Origin: Lycium barbarum
Lineage: Eukaryota; Streptophyta; Magnoliopsida; Solanales; Solanaceae
Direction: 5' to 3'
Length of the DNA stretch: 64,000 nucleotides
Assembly: GCF_019175385.1 (NCBI RefSeq)
Contig: NC_083339.1
Span: 30,905,637 to 30,969,636 of the forward strand
The notes beneath the pieces were generated by a model. That model was not told where the DNA came from, ran no database searches, and worked only from the letters and a program-made list of their open reading frames with translations. Positions 48,768-60,672 of the stretch are shown piece after piece (position 1 is the stretch's first letter; every line of letters starts with the position of its first letter). Both the position numbers and the translations under genes were made by a program.

Positions 48768-50719
48768 TGTTACCCCTCGTAGTTCTGTACGTTGAAATTT
48801 GTAGGAGTTGGATGTTTTAAGTATGGACATTGGAATTACCTCCAAGGAAACATGAGACTAGATGCGTTTATCTTATGTTTATAAGGGTTTAAGTTCATAT
48901 ATTAAGCTGCGGAAGGATTGGAGGGCAAGTGCATCAAGGAAATTAAGTTTGTTGAATTTTGGAGAAAATATGAGGGGTAATTTTGGCCCTATTTGAGGAA
49001 GGAATATCGTTTAGTATATGAGGTGTTTTGAGGTAAATCAAAAGCCTAAACTGAAATTCAGGAAGTCTAGTTACCAATGCAACAAACCGTTCGTCAATAC
49101 AACGTCGGAGTAGAGAGTTATGGGAGTTACAAGTTAGGCGGCCAGAGCAGGGGACCTGCGTGAACGTGCAGTGTCTCGCGCTGATACAGTGTGCGAACGC
49201 GCAGCTACAGTGCGCGAACGCACAAAGCAAAAGTTGAGTCGGTGCAAACCGACTCTAAAATGCTATAAAAGGGGGTTTAACCCCTCATTTTCACTCCAAA
49301 CACCCATCCAACCATCCCAACTCCTCTGGAATGTTCCCCAACTTCCATCAATTTACCGCAAATTAAGTGAAATCTCCGGATTTAGGCCCGGATAGCGACT
49401 AGTTGTGATTATGGTATCGTTTTGCGGTGGGTTTCGGCTTGGATGCAAGGTGGATATTAGAGACATTATTTTTCTAACAAGGAAAAGGTATGATTTTCTC
49501 CTTATTGGTATTAATTTCGATTTCTTTAGGGAAATAAAATTACTAAATAGTCATATAATAAATTGGTTGGTTGAGAAATTTGGAAAACATCGTGAGGGAT
49601 ATTTTATGGAATATATTGGTATGGGTAATAGTGTTGTTGATGTTGGTATTGTTGTTGTTGTTGTTGGTTGTTGATGTTGTAATTTCGGGGTAGGCATATA
49701 AATAGGGGAGATGCTGCTCGAATTTCGGCAGATTCTAAATGGCTTTAAATTGATGGCTTGGGACGAGCATATAAGAATGAGCCTAACAATAGTGTAAATT
49801 GTTTTATATGTAGATTACGAGACTACGAACAAAATTAAGTAAATTACAAGATAGGAAGTGAGTTGGAGAAGTCAAGAATTAAGCTCCAAGGTATGTTAAG
49901 GCTAGTCCCTTCCTTTCTAAAGGCATGATTCTTTTGATGTAAACCATTGTCTTATATCAAAAATATCCTTGGTTTCACAAATTTCGGAAGTTCACGAATC
50001 TCAAGACCCTTATTGTATTATTGAGCTACTAAAGGCATAACTCTTTTCTTATAAACCCATGCACAAATTTCATAAAAATCATCATTTCCAAGAATGTTAG
50101 AAATTCATGACTTTTAAAGTTTTTATGATGCTAGGGATGGATAATTTTTATGATGACCATGATGATGAATACAATGGCTTTATTTATAAAGGTTTCAAAG
50201 CATATGGATTTCATGTTGTTATGAAGTGATAGAGCTTACCTTATGATTTCTTAATTCATTCATTGTTGGATAATCTGACCTTATGCTACTAGTTCCTTCA
50301 AGGTGAGATATAGCGGTGGTGGTTATTCCATAATATAATCGGAGGCTACCAACCTTACCTCACTATAATAAAGTCATAGCTTTTACTTAGGCTCTCATGA
50401 ATGCTACTTGTATTATATATGCATATGATTTATATATGTTTATACATATGTATGGGGGATATGGAAAAGGGTCAGGCGTTATATACGCATAACCACCTGA
50501 TCAGCTGGATATCGTCCCGGACGCGAGATGCCTGGACATGGGATATATGTGATAAATGGATCGGGTTGTTCGTTTCACGGAAATATAATATATTTATGGA
50601 TCCGGCCGTTCATTTCACGGCAATATAATATATTTATTGATCGGGCCGTTCGTTCCGCGGAAATATAATATATTTATGGAACGGCCTGCACGTTCCGCAG
50701 CACTACTATTTTATGTTTC

Positions 50720-50750
<31 letters not shown>

Positions 50751-51353
50751 AATGTTTTTCTAAGAAAAGCCAAGCATGCATGATGTTCGTCTTGAGAGGC
50801 AATCAGATGTACAGGTTATCCTCAACTCATGTTATGTTCTGTATCTCTTGTTATATTTTTATTCATGCAGTACATACTTAGTACATTATTCGTACTGACG
50901 TCCTTTTGTTTGGGAAACTACGTTCGTGCCTGCAGGTGCAGATAGTCAAGCGAGCGACCCAGTGCTGTAGGATTTTCCCTCAGTTGCAGTCAGTGCGCTC
51001 CTCCTGGTCTGTAGCCACAGTCTTTTGGGTATAATATTTTGATTTGTACATATGAGTATCAAGAGGTCTTGTCCCATCCTTCCTACAGTCATAATCCATA
51101 GAGGTCTATAGACATTTGTACGTAGTTAGCAAGTTAGGTAGCCTTATCTGCTCTATGATACTCGTGATGTTGTAGCGACCTTGTTGGATTGCATTTGTAC
51201 ATATATGTTGGATTATCACATATTTTTATATTGGGCCCTTTCTGCGTACAAATATTATTTGGGTTATGGCATATGATGTTCAAGGTAACTATAAATCAGG
51301 TGGTTTCTGGCCTATGGGTTAGAGCCCGTCATGCCCCTCGTTAGAGTGTGACA
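48768..51353 (+). mobile_element. 5' LTR of the pol-less element
   Basis: This 2.6-kb LTR contains a GC-rich AACGCGCAG-type repeat near 49160-49230, 40-bp tandem units (50558-50702), a (TA)n at 50720-50746 and the hairpin AGTAC 50880-50884 with GTACT 50892-50896. Confidence 0.92.
50558..50702 (+). repeat. 40-bp tandem units in 5' LTR
   Basis: Three and a half units of GGATCGGGCCGTTCG...CGGAAATATAATATATTTAT. The 3' LTR keeps the same number (57221-57364), and the minus-strand solo LTR has related units at 39151-39260. Confidence 0.9.
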
Positions 51354-51356
51354 AAT

Positions 51357-51368
51357 TGGTATCAGAGC
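51357..51368 (+). other. Primer-binding site, initiator-Met type
   Basis: TGGTATCAGAGC follows the 5' LTR after three bases, the classic plant retrotransposon site complementary to initiator tRNA-Met. Confidence 0.9.
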
Positions 51369-51563
51369 AGTTCTCTCCTAAGGATTGTCTACAGTCTGTG
51401 TCCAGTAGAGTCTTGTTTATGGGTGTGAAGCGCGCCACACTTATAAACAGGAGGCTGCCGGCATTTAGGAATGATTGACCTTCCTTTCTCGTCTTAGATC
51501 GTGCGATAGAGCTATGCTATCAGGATTTCCTTTTTTTTCTTAACGGTGCATTATGTTTTCAGT

Positions 51564-52493
51564 GATGCCTAAGAAGAGGAAAGCAATAGCGGCTCAGAAA
51601 GGCAAGATAGTGGCTGGAGAAAGGACTGACCAGGAACCGCTGGTAGACGTAGAGAAGGTTGAGTTCCCCAATGAAGCTCTACCTTGGACTTCTCATACTT
51701 TACCCATTTAGCATCCCCAGTTCCTCCACCACATGCCATAGACCAGGAGATGCGACAGGCTATCCTTTTGCTGACCCAGTTAGTAACAGCTCAAGATCAG
51801 CGACAGGGTGCGGACCACGGTAATAGGGGTCAGAGGAAGAGGGTCAGGTCTTCAAGGTTTGACAGTGACTTTAGAGGTGGCCCGAGGCAGACTTTCTCTA
51901 GGTACTCAGCTCGTTCAACAACTAGTGCACCTCCATAGTTTCCTAGACCCAGGTTTGATAAACCCAGTTACTCTGGGCCAGTTCAGAGCTCCAGAGCTTC
52001 CAGTTCTCAGAGTAGGATTGGTGCTAGTCAGACGAGGCCACTTATACTAGGATGTACCCAGTGTGGTAAGCTGCATTCTAGACCGTGCCGATTGGGGTTA
52101 GATGTTTGCTATTCTTATGCTCGGCCAGGCCATATTAGGCGTGACTGTCCATGGATACATGGTAAAGGCAGGGCCCCGCCCACAGGACCAATAGCCGATT
52201 TTCCACCACTCGTACGCCCTTCAGGGCAGGGCTCTCAGATATCAGCAGACTGGGGTAGATATCAAGGAGAAATATCCAAGTCGAGCGATCCTCAGCATTA
52301 TACCTATGCACTAGTTGGGCGACAGGGTCCCGAATCTTCACCCCATACGGTTGCAGGTAAATTTTCAATATTTCCTCACGATGTGTATGCATTAATTGAT
52401 CCGAGTTTTACATTGCTACCTGTTACTCCTTATATTGCTGGTCGGATCGAGGCGAAATTTGAGTCGATTAAACCTTTCAAAGTGTTTCATTAG
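51564..52493 (+). pseudogene. gag: Gag-protease remnant lacking capsid core
   Basis: The ATG at 51564 opens MPKKRKAIAAQKGKIV, matching the start of gag at 63261. Stops at about 51709 and frame changes follow. QEMRQAILLLTQLVTAQDQR is conserved, but the capsid core found at 63590-63830 is missing. A knuckle CYSYARPGHIRRDC (about 52101) has the second Cys replaced by Tyr. The protease N-terminus reads FPHDVYALIDPSFTLLPVTP, with the expected DPGS changed to DPSF, so it is probably inactive. The frame ends at 52491. Confidence 0.75.
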
Positions 52494-55383
52494 TGAGGCG
52501 TCAGTATGATTAGATTAGAGTTGTAACTTTTTCTCAAAGTAAGAAGTGGAAGGGATAAGTATATGTTTAAATATTACCCTAGAGTATAAATATGCTAATG
52601 ATTTATGAGTACAAAGGGGTAGCCGAGGTAAAGGAACGATGTACATTACTGAAAAATCCAGATATCCACAAGGGCCGTTCAAAACATAATATATAGTGGC
52701 AAGGATGGTATATGGAGGTACGAGTATAAGGACACACAAATATAAGACAAAGGTAGAACTAAGGTATAGAAAAAATTCTCTTCCAAAAGTCCTCTTGTCA
52801 CAAGGTTACTGAGTTACTAATACAGGGCTGAATAGCTAATGAAGAATGTGAAAGATGCTTTGAAAGGAATAGTTGTATAAGGGTAGATGAATGAGTTTGA
52901 AGTCGCGAGTTGATATACAGTGTGCTCTTCCTTAATGATATAAATTTTCAAGGAGGCTTATCTAAAGACCGAATGCTTATGTAGCGAATAGGAGGAATAT
53001 TATCAACCAGGGTAGATTTTGAGAATAAAGTTTGCACTCGCTAGCATGAGAAAGGAGATTTTGGAAGAACAATAAAGAAATGATGAAGATCCTTTTGATG
53101 AAATATTAGGCCATTAAGGGCCAGTATGTTTACGAGAATATGTGATTCGTTACAAATATGTGCAACTGACTAGGTAAATGCAGACGATGAATAGTCATAA
53201 CCAAGATTAGTTGTGGATTCGCTAAAAGTATGTACTCGCAAGAAAAAAAAGAACTATTGGGATGTTAAATATAGAATGATGGGCTAACACCCAGAGGGGC
53301 CGAAGATGATGCAAACAAGTGATTGAATTAGGAGTATACTATGTAGAAGCTGGAAGAGATGAGGGTTTTAGAGGAGGAATATTTATAGGAAGTTCAATGA
53401 TCGTCAAAAGAAAGGAAAACAGCATGCCTATTGATAGTACAACAGTAGTGCTGCCAGAGACTAGAAAATACCTCGCAAGATGTGAAATCATGAATCACCA
53501 GCTATACCAAATTGTGAGGTCACAAGTCGCTGGGTATGTCAATTATGAGAATATATGTTGTAGAACCATATAAATAATCGTTCTGATGAAACGGCTAGTA
53601 AAATGGTATGGGGACGACATTTGAAGAAGATTAGAAGCTAAGTTTAGTCTCGATTAGCTGTTGGTATAAAAGTGCCAAGGACTTGACGAGGGAAGAACAC
53701 TCATATTGGAAGGAAGTCGTGATTAAGTAAGATTTTATCTTAGTCTCATGATTATGAGTTATTTTGTAATCATATTAAGAATTGAGGAGAGGAAATTGGA
53801 GGAGAAATTGAAACATTACTTTGAAGATATTCTAAGTAGCAGATTAGCTTGAGATATGATCATTAGTATGTTGTAAGTATACTCTTGTTAGGAGGGGTTG
53901 TGCTGAGGTCGTTGTATGGATTGATTTAAGTCCCATTTGAATATAAATCTCTTAGCTATGGTATTTTGGACGTGTGGGGTAAGCAATATGAAGTAAGGTA
54001 ATCAATGAGAATGATAAGCCATTAGCAAGAAAATGCTATTGTAAATCATCTGGGCGCTATCATAGGTGGAGCTTGATGGCATTGTAAGGAATTAAGGAGT
54101 CCGACCAAAGAATTAAAAAGGAGATGATATGCTATTTATGTAAGGTCGATTAGTACTAAGAGGGAAGAATCTGAAATAGCACCAGAGAAGCAAGCAAGGA
54201 AAAGTGCCACAGCCAAATAAGAAAGTTGTCCACTAGTAGAGGAATAGAGGGCTATGAAACAAGATGGACTAAGTCAACGGAAGGTGAAGTCATGGAAGTA
54301 AACGAAGATAAGATCACAAGAAAAGGATTCAAGAATATAAATAAAGAAGATGAACATTTAAGGAATTAAGAGATCTGCTTGATTGATAAACCGAAATGAC
54401 ATATAAGTGCGTCAGACTATAGGAAAGACATATTAAGGGAGAGTCGGGCAAAGGCCAAAAGTAGAAGGAGGATCCCAAAGGAAATGATAAAAGGATATTG
54501 CATTTGATTGGAGCAAGCGGGTGACAATGAAATCTTGTGCAACAAGAAACATGATGGATCTCATTAGAAAAGGGATGAATGAAGGTTACCGACAAACGAA
54601 AGAATGAAAGGAATCGAATTCACTGAATGATAAGGAATCTTGGTTATTCTTCGACAAACTTCTAAATTCACTCCTAATTTATCAGCCGAACTAAGGATCA
54701 AAAACTTTAAGAGTAAATTAAGAGAAAGGGATCTTTGAAGAAGAGATTTGAGATGTTTGATATAAGTAAATGAATTACCATTAGCTATCCCAAGTGCAAG
54801 AAGTCCAATTAAAGGAAAGAGAAATTAAGCGAGACATTTCGGGGTAGAAATAGTTGAAAGATAAAGTACTGCAAAGATTAATTCGACTGCTATAGAAAGA
54901 AGGATGCTACAATATGACCAGTCTTGAGGTTATGTTTAAGGAAGGAAGAATAATAATAAGTAAACTCCAAGAAGACAAAGGCCCGGGATATCTCTAAAAT
55001 GTAGAAAGATACGTGAAGATCGAAGAGGGCAAGAATTTCTGAATAAAAAGAAGATGGGATCAAAATTGGATAAAAGTATGTGGTAAGTACTAGATAAAAG
55101 ATCATATAAGAATGTAAACGATGGAGGTTGAAGAGACAATGAGAAAGATAAAGCATGAAGAGTTAGTAGACAGACAGATAATAGAAAAAGGGACGACCTT
55201 GGGTACTGGCATAAATCTTGGCCACACAAAAAGAAGGATAAATTGTGTAATTCGGATAAATTCAGTTTTACATAGGCAAGTAAGACTGCAAGTAAGTAAA
55301 GTAAATACCGACATATGCAGGTAAGAATATTGACATCTACCTCAGAGCGAACTCTACTTCAACATTCGAGAACGAATGTTTTT
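52494..55383 (+). other. 2.9-kb purine-rich non-coding interior
   Basis: No RT, RNase H or integrase motif can be found in any frame, and only short ORFs occur. The plus strand is clearly A+G-rich (for example 54100-54600). It replaces pol in this element. An 8-bp hairpin AACATTCG-AGAA-CGAATGTT sits at its end (55361-55380). Confidence 0.6.
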
Positions 55384-55399
55384 GAAGCAGGGGGGAGAA
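55384..55399 (+). other. Polypurine tract
   Basis: GAAGCAGGGGGGAGAA directly precedes the 3' LTR and would prime plus-strand DNA synthesis. Confidence 0.85.
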
Positions 55400-57999
55400 T
55401 GTTACACCTCGTAGTTCTGTAGGTTGAAATTCGTATGTGTTGGCTGTTTTAAGTATGGAAATTTGAGTTATCTCCAAGAATACATGAGATTAGATGCGCT
55501 TATCTTATGTTTATGAGGGTTTAAGTTCATAGAATAAACTGCGGAAGGATTGGAGGGCCAAGTGAATTAAGGAAATTAAGTTTGTTGAATTTTGGAGAAA
55601 ATATGAGGGGTACTTTGGCCATATTTGAGGAAGGAATATCTTTTAGTATATGAGGAGTTTTGAGATAAAGCAAAAGCCTAAATTGATATTCAGGAAGTCT
55701 AGTTTCCAACGCAAGAAACCGTTCGTCGATACAACATCGGAGTAGAGAGTTATGGACGTTACATATTAGGAGGGCAGAGCAGGGGACTGCCATGCTCGAA
55801 CGCGCAGCTACAATGGGCAAGCGCACAGTATCACGCACTGCTACAGTGTGCGAATGTGCAGCTACAGTGCACGAACGCGCAGAGCAAAAATTAAGTCGGT
55901 GCAAACCGACTCTAAAATGCTATAAAAGGGGGTTTAGCCCCCATTTTCACTCCAAACACCCCTCCAACCATCCCAACTCCTTTGGAATGTTCCCCAACCT
56001 CCATCCACTAAATTTTACCACAAATTAAGTGAAATCTCCGGATTTAGGCCCGGCTAGCGACTAGTTGTGATTACAGTATCATTTTTGTGGTGGATTTCGG
56101 CTTGGATTCAAGGTGGATATTGGAGATATTATTGTTATAACAAGGAAAAGTTATGAATCTCTCCTTATTGGTACTTATTTCGGCTTCTTTACGGAAATAA
56201 AGTTATTAAATAGTCGTATAATAAATTGGTTGGTTGAGAAAGTTGGAAAACATTGTGAGGGATATTTTATGGAATATATTGGTATTGGTAATAGTGTTGT
56301 TGATTTTGGTATTGTTGTTGTTGGTGGTGGTTGTTGATGTTGTAATTTCGGGCTAGGCATATAAATAGGGGAGATGCTGCCCGAATTTCGGCAAATTTTA
56401 AATGGGTTTAAATTGGATGGCTTGTGACGAGCATTTAAGAATGAGCCTAACAATAGTGTAAATTGTTTTATATGTAGATTACGAGACTACGAACGAACTT
56501 AAGTAAATTACAAGACAGGAAATGAGTTGGAGAAGTCGAGAATTAAGCTCCAAGGTATGTTAAGGCTAGTCCCTTCCTTTCTAAAGGAATGATCCTTTTG
56601 TTATAAACGTTTGTCTTATATCCAAAATATCCTTGGTTCTACAAATGCCAGAAGTTCACGAATCTCACGATCCTTGTGGTATTATTTAGCTGCTAAAGGC
56701 ATAACTCTTTTCTTATAAACCCATGCACGAATTTCATAAAAATCCTCATTTTCAAGAATGTTAGAAATTCATGACTCTTAAAGTTTTTATGATGCTAAGG
56801 ATGAATATTTTTTATGATGACTATAATGATGATTATGATGGCTTTATTTATAAAAGTTTCAAACCATATGGATTTCATGTTTTTATGAAGTGATTGAGCT
56901 TACCTTATGATTTCTTACTTCATTCATTGTTGGATAATCTCACCTTATCCTACTTGTTCCTTCAAGGTGAGATATAACGGTGGTGGTTATTCCATAATAT
57001 AATCGGAGGATACTGACCTTACATCACTCCGATATGGTTATAGCTTTTACTTGGGCTCTCATGCATGCTACTTGTATTATATATGCCTATGATGTATATA
57101 TGTTTATACATATGTATGGGGATGTGGAAAAGGGGAAGGCGTTTTATACGCATAACCACCTGATCAGCTGGGTATCATCCCGGACGCGGGATGCCTGGAC
57201 ACGGGATATATGAGATAAATGGATAGGGCAATTCGTTCCGCGGCAATATAATATATTTATGGATCGGGCCGTTCGTTCCGCGACAATATAATATATTTAT
57301 AGATCGGACCGTTCGTTCCGCAGTAATATAATATATTTATGGATTGGGTTGCACGTTCCGCAGCACTACTATTTTATGTTTCTATATATATATATGAGTA
57401 ACGTTTTTCTAAGAAAATCCAAGCACGCATGATGTTCGCCTTGAGAGGCAATCAGATGTACAAGTTATCCTTAACTCATGTTATGTTCTGTGTCTCTTTT
57501 TATGTTTGTTATTCATGCCCTACATACTCAGAACATTATTCGTACTAACGTCTTTTTGTTTGGGACGCTGCGTTCATGCCCGCAAGTGCAAGTAGTCAGG
57601 CGAACGACCCAGCGCAGCAGGATTTTCCCTCAGTGGCAGTCGCTCCACTTGGTCCTGAGCCACAGTCTTTTGGGTATAATATTTTGATTTGTACATATGA
57701 GTATGACGAGGTCTTGTCCCGTCCTTCCTACAGTCATAATCCATAGAGGTCTGTAGACATTTGTTCGTAGTTAGCAAGTTATGTAGCCTTACCGACTCTA
57801 TGATACTCGTGATGTTGTAGTGACTTTGTTGGATCGCATCCGTACACATATGCTGGATTATCTGATATTTTTATGTTGGGCCCTTTCTGCGTGCAGGTAT
57901 TGTTTGAGTTATGGCATATAATGATCAAGGTAGCTATTAAATTAGGTAGTTCCTGGCCTATGGGTCAGAGCTCATCATGCCCCTCGTTGGGGTGTGACA
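55400..57999 (+). mobile_element. 3' LTR of the pol-less element
   Basis: It matches the 5' LTR throughout, with substitutions. Its GC-rich repeat block (55795-55885) is longer. Hairpin arms AGAAC 57530-57534 and GTACT 57542-57546 have one mismatch. Confidence 0.92.
57221..57364 (+). repeat. 40-bp tandem units in 3' LTR
   Basis: Three and a half units matching 50558-50702. Confidence 0.9.
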
Positions 58000-58679
58000 C
58001 TATATGGACGATGTCATCATAAAATCAAGGGAAATCTTGGAGCATACTATGCATTTGTGTAAGTTCTTCGACAGACTTCTCAAATTCAATCTAAAGATGA
58101 ACCCTGCAAAGTGCGCTTCTGGAGTGCCTGCAGGTAAATTGCTTGGATTCATAGTCCGCCATAGGGTTATTGAACTAGACCCTACCAAGATTAAAGCAAT
58201 TCAGGAGCTACCACCTCCCAAAACCAAGAAAGAAGTCATGAGCTTCCTAGGAAGGTTGAACTACATTGGGCAATTCATAGGCTAGTCAACTGTGATTATA
58301 GAACCAATGCTTAAGTTTCTCAAGAAGGACGCTCCCAAAACTGGATAGAGGAATGTCAAGAGGCATTTGATAGAATCTAGAGATACCTTTCTAATCCTCC
58401 AATCTTGGTACAACCCAGGCCAGGGAGTCTTCTGTTACTGTATCTGTCGGTATCAGAAAAGGCTTTCGGGTGCATGCTCGCCCAGCATGATGAAGAGGGA
58501 GAAAAGGAACATGCCATCTACTATTTGAGTAAGAAGTTCACCTCCTGCGAAGCGCGGTATACGTTCGTAGAAAAGACCTGCTGTGCTTTGACTTGGATTG
58601 CCCAAAATATAAGACAGTACCTATCCGTGTTTACCACTCACCTTATATCCAGAATGGATCCGCTGAGATACATTTTCCT
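58000..58679 (+). pseudogene. Reverse transcriptase/RNase H, 3' part (body B)
   Basis: It resumes after the insertion with MDDVIIKSREILEHTMHLCK, then LGFIVRHRVIELDPTKIKA, SFLGRLNYIGQFIG and RNase H pieces KKFTSCEARYTFVEKTCCAL. Stops at 58283 and 58378 break it. At about 58679 the sequence jumps into the 3' repeat array, so the second RNase H and the integrase are deleted (about 3.15 kb against body A without its solo LTR). Confidence 0.85.
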
Positions 58680-58699
58680 ACCATAATTGTCATCTGCAT

Positions 58700-58940
58700 G
58701 CTAAGAGGGTCATTCATTTATTTTGCCAAGAGGGCCATTCATACAAATAAGCCAAGAGGGCTATTCATACAAACAACTAAGAGGGTCATTCATACAAACA
58801 AGCCAAGAGGGCCATTCATACAAACCGCCCAGAGGGCCATTCATACAAACAAGCCAAGAGGGTCAATCATACAAACAGCCAAGAGGGCCATTCATACAAA
58901 CAACCTAGAAGGCCATTCATTCAAGCAAGCCAAGAAGGCC
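58700..58940 (+). repeat. 26-bp tandem array (about 10 units)
   Basis: Units of GCCAAGAGGGCCATTC plus ATACAAACA, open in several frames by chance of unit length. There are about three more units than the array in body A. Confidence 0.9.
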
Positions 58941-59616
58941 ATTCATCTAAATTTCCACAAAAATATTTGCATATTGTAAAAATCCAGGAGAGAGGCACAT
59001 AGCCGCCCAAAAAGGAGCCGACTTGTTTAACTAGATTAAAACAAATTGCGGAGCAAACATGGAAATTTTTCTTACGCAGCCAGTCAAGATAGGGTGCCCA
59101 TGAGAATCAAGCTCTCCAGCCAATGTTTGGAGGCCATCGACTCTTAGACTCAGCCACAACTTTGTCTTGTTTTTATTTTTTCCACTAAAAATGGCGACCG
59201 ATCGGATACACACCGGGAAGTCTAACGGTATTTCCGCATAAGGGATATACTCTTCTCCAGCAAGTAGAACTACATGTGACCTGATTCCCAGAGACCAGGG
59301 ATATATAGGCGAACTCAAGACCCGAGAGTCAGTCACATTCTAACAGTTTTCCGGAGAAACCTAATCCCAATACTGGGGATCTCCGGATTGTTTCTTCCAA
59401 ATCACTTGAAGGTCTTTAGTTGAGTCAAACTACAAGTGGCCTCAATTCTCATATAACCTGAGATATGTAGGAAACCCAGAAACTAGGGTCCGGTCACAAA
59501 TGTGAAAATTTCATAAAGGCAAAGGGTAAAATGAGCCGGATTAGTCAAAAATTAGGGTTAGTCAAATTTCGTTGCTCAGGGACGGTCCCGCCATCCCCGA
59601 ACACCGAAGGGGAAGT
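58941..59616 (+). other. 3' untranslated end of body B
   Basis: No gene. It holds two hairpin modules: 59270-59338 (GTGAC 59276-59280, GTCAC 59332-59336) and 59428-59500 (GTGGCC 59436-59441, GGTCAC 59492-59497). It ends in the polypurine run GAAGGGGAAG (59606-59615). Confidence 0.6.
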
Positions 59617-59854
59617 TGTTGACACCTAATATTTGACCTCCGTAATCTATTTCAATTACTCAAAGTCCCGGGATAATAAATAAAATGAGCTGGGCATCTT
59701 GAAAAATTTAAATGATTTTTATAAATTTTCCAAGTTAATATTTCACTCCATTAAATTGATAAAAGGGGATTTTCATGGCATCATAAATTTATTTGGAAAT
59801 TAATCGGTACTTTTATGATATTTTATGATATGCTTGTTAATTTTATTAAAAAAA

Positions 59855-59901
<47 letters not shown>

Positions 59902-60672
59902 CTTTTGTTTTGAAGGGTTTTCATTTATTTAATTATTTAAAATTGTCAAGAAATCAAAATTTGGTAAATACTTTATTCCTTTTAATCCCTGAAGTTTGAG
60001 TAATTTTAATAATTTAAGTAATTAAACATTTGATCCTTTAAATCTCTAATTTTTATATATAATTGCATGATTTGTCAAAAATATGCATAATTTCCCACAA
60101 ATGTTAGAATTAGGCTAATCAATTAATTAAATGATGATTGTAGCAAATTGACCCCTTTTTAGATATAAATATTTTTCCATGGCCACAATTACAATTATCA
60201 GTTCATGATTTAAAGAAATTAGGGCCTTTTTTTTTTTGTAAAATTAGGCTCTTAATGGTTTTATTTGAAATAACTAGCTCAATTTAAATTCAAAATTTGC
60301 TAATCAGGCCAAACAAGGTCGTAATTGAAATGATCGGTCAGAATAGAATTAATTAAGGCCATGTTCGTAATTTTAGACCCATTAAAAATTTGGTCAATTT
60401 TTTAAACTATTTTAATAAAATGATTGTGTCCTAATTTTTCCTATAACTAAATTTCATCAATTTTGATATTTATCTTACTATTTTTTTTATGAGTACAAGA
60501 TATACATGTGTATACACCCAGTAGACACATATATGTACACGGAAGGTATATATATGTCAGTGTAGACACATATGTATAGGGCCCTTTCACGTTTTAAATT
60601 CGGACCGAGTCTAGCCCAAAGCCAGGCTGAGACCTGGTCCTATTCCATTTAAATAGATAAGAGGGGGTATAT
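59617..60672 (+). mobile_element. Ogre/Tat-like LTR 3, 5' part only
   Basis: It starts TGTTGACACC, aligns with LTR2 from 31027 to about 32055, and is interrupted at 60673 by another element. The remainder lies beyond the window if it survives. Confidence 0.88.
59859..59898. repeat. (GA)n microsatellite
   Basis: About 20 AG units in LTR3, at the place of 7367-7408 in LTR1. Confidence 0.95.

Larger units (their letters stand above)
48768..57999 (+). mobile_element. Complete but pol-less Ty3/gypsy element
   Basis: The two LTRs (48768-51353 and 55400-57999) start TGTTAC and end GTGTGACA. The flanks are a perfect 5-bp duplication, ctata (48763-48767 and 58000-58004). It has an initiator-Met-type primer site, a gag/protease remnant and a polypurine tract, but no recognisable RT, RNase H or integrase in its 4-kb interior. 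It would need enzymes from another element. LTRs differ at many positions, so it is not recent. Lineage is probably chromoviral Del/Tekay-like (inference). Confidence 0.92.

Noticed and set aside
53319..53573. 84-codon ORF in the pol-less element
   Set aside because: No recognisable domain, low conservation evidence and many equal-sized chance ORFs around it.
58700..58940. CRISPR-like array of short repeats
   Set aside because: Repeats are contiguous without unique spacers, and the context is a plant retrotransposon.
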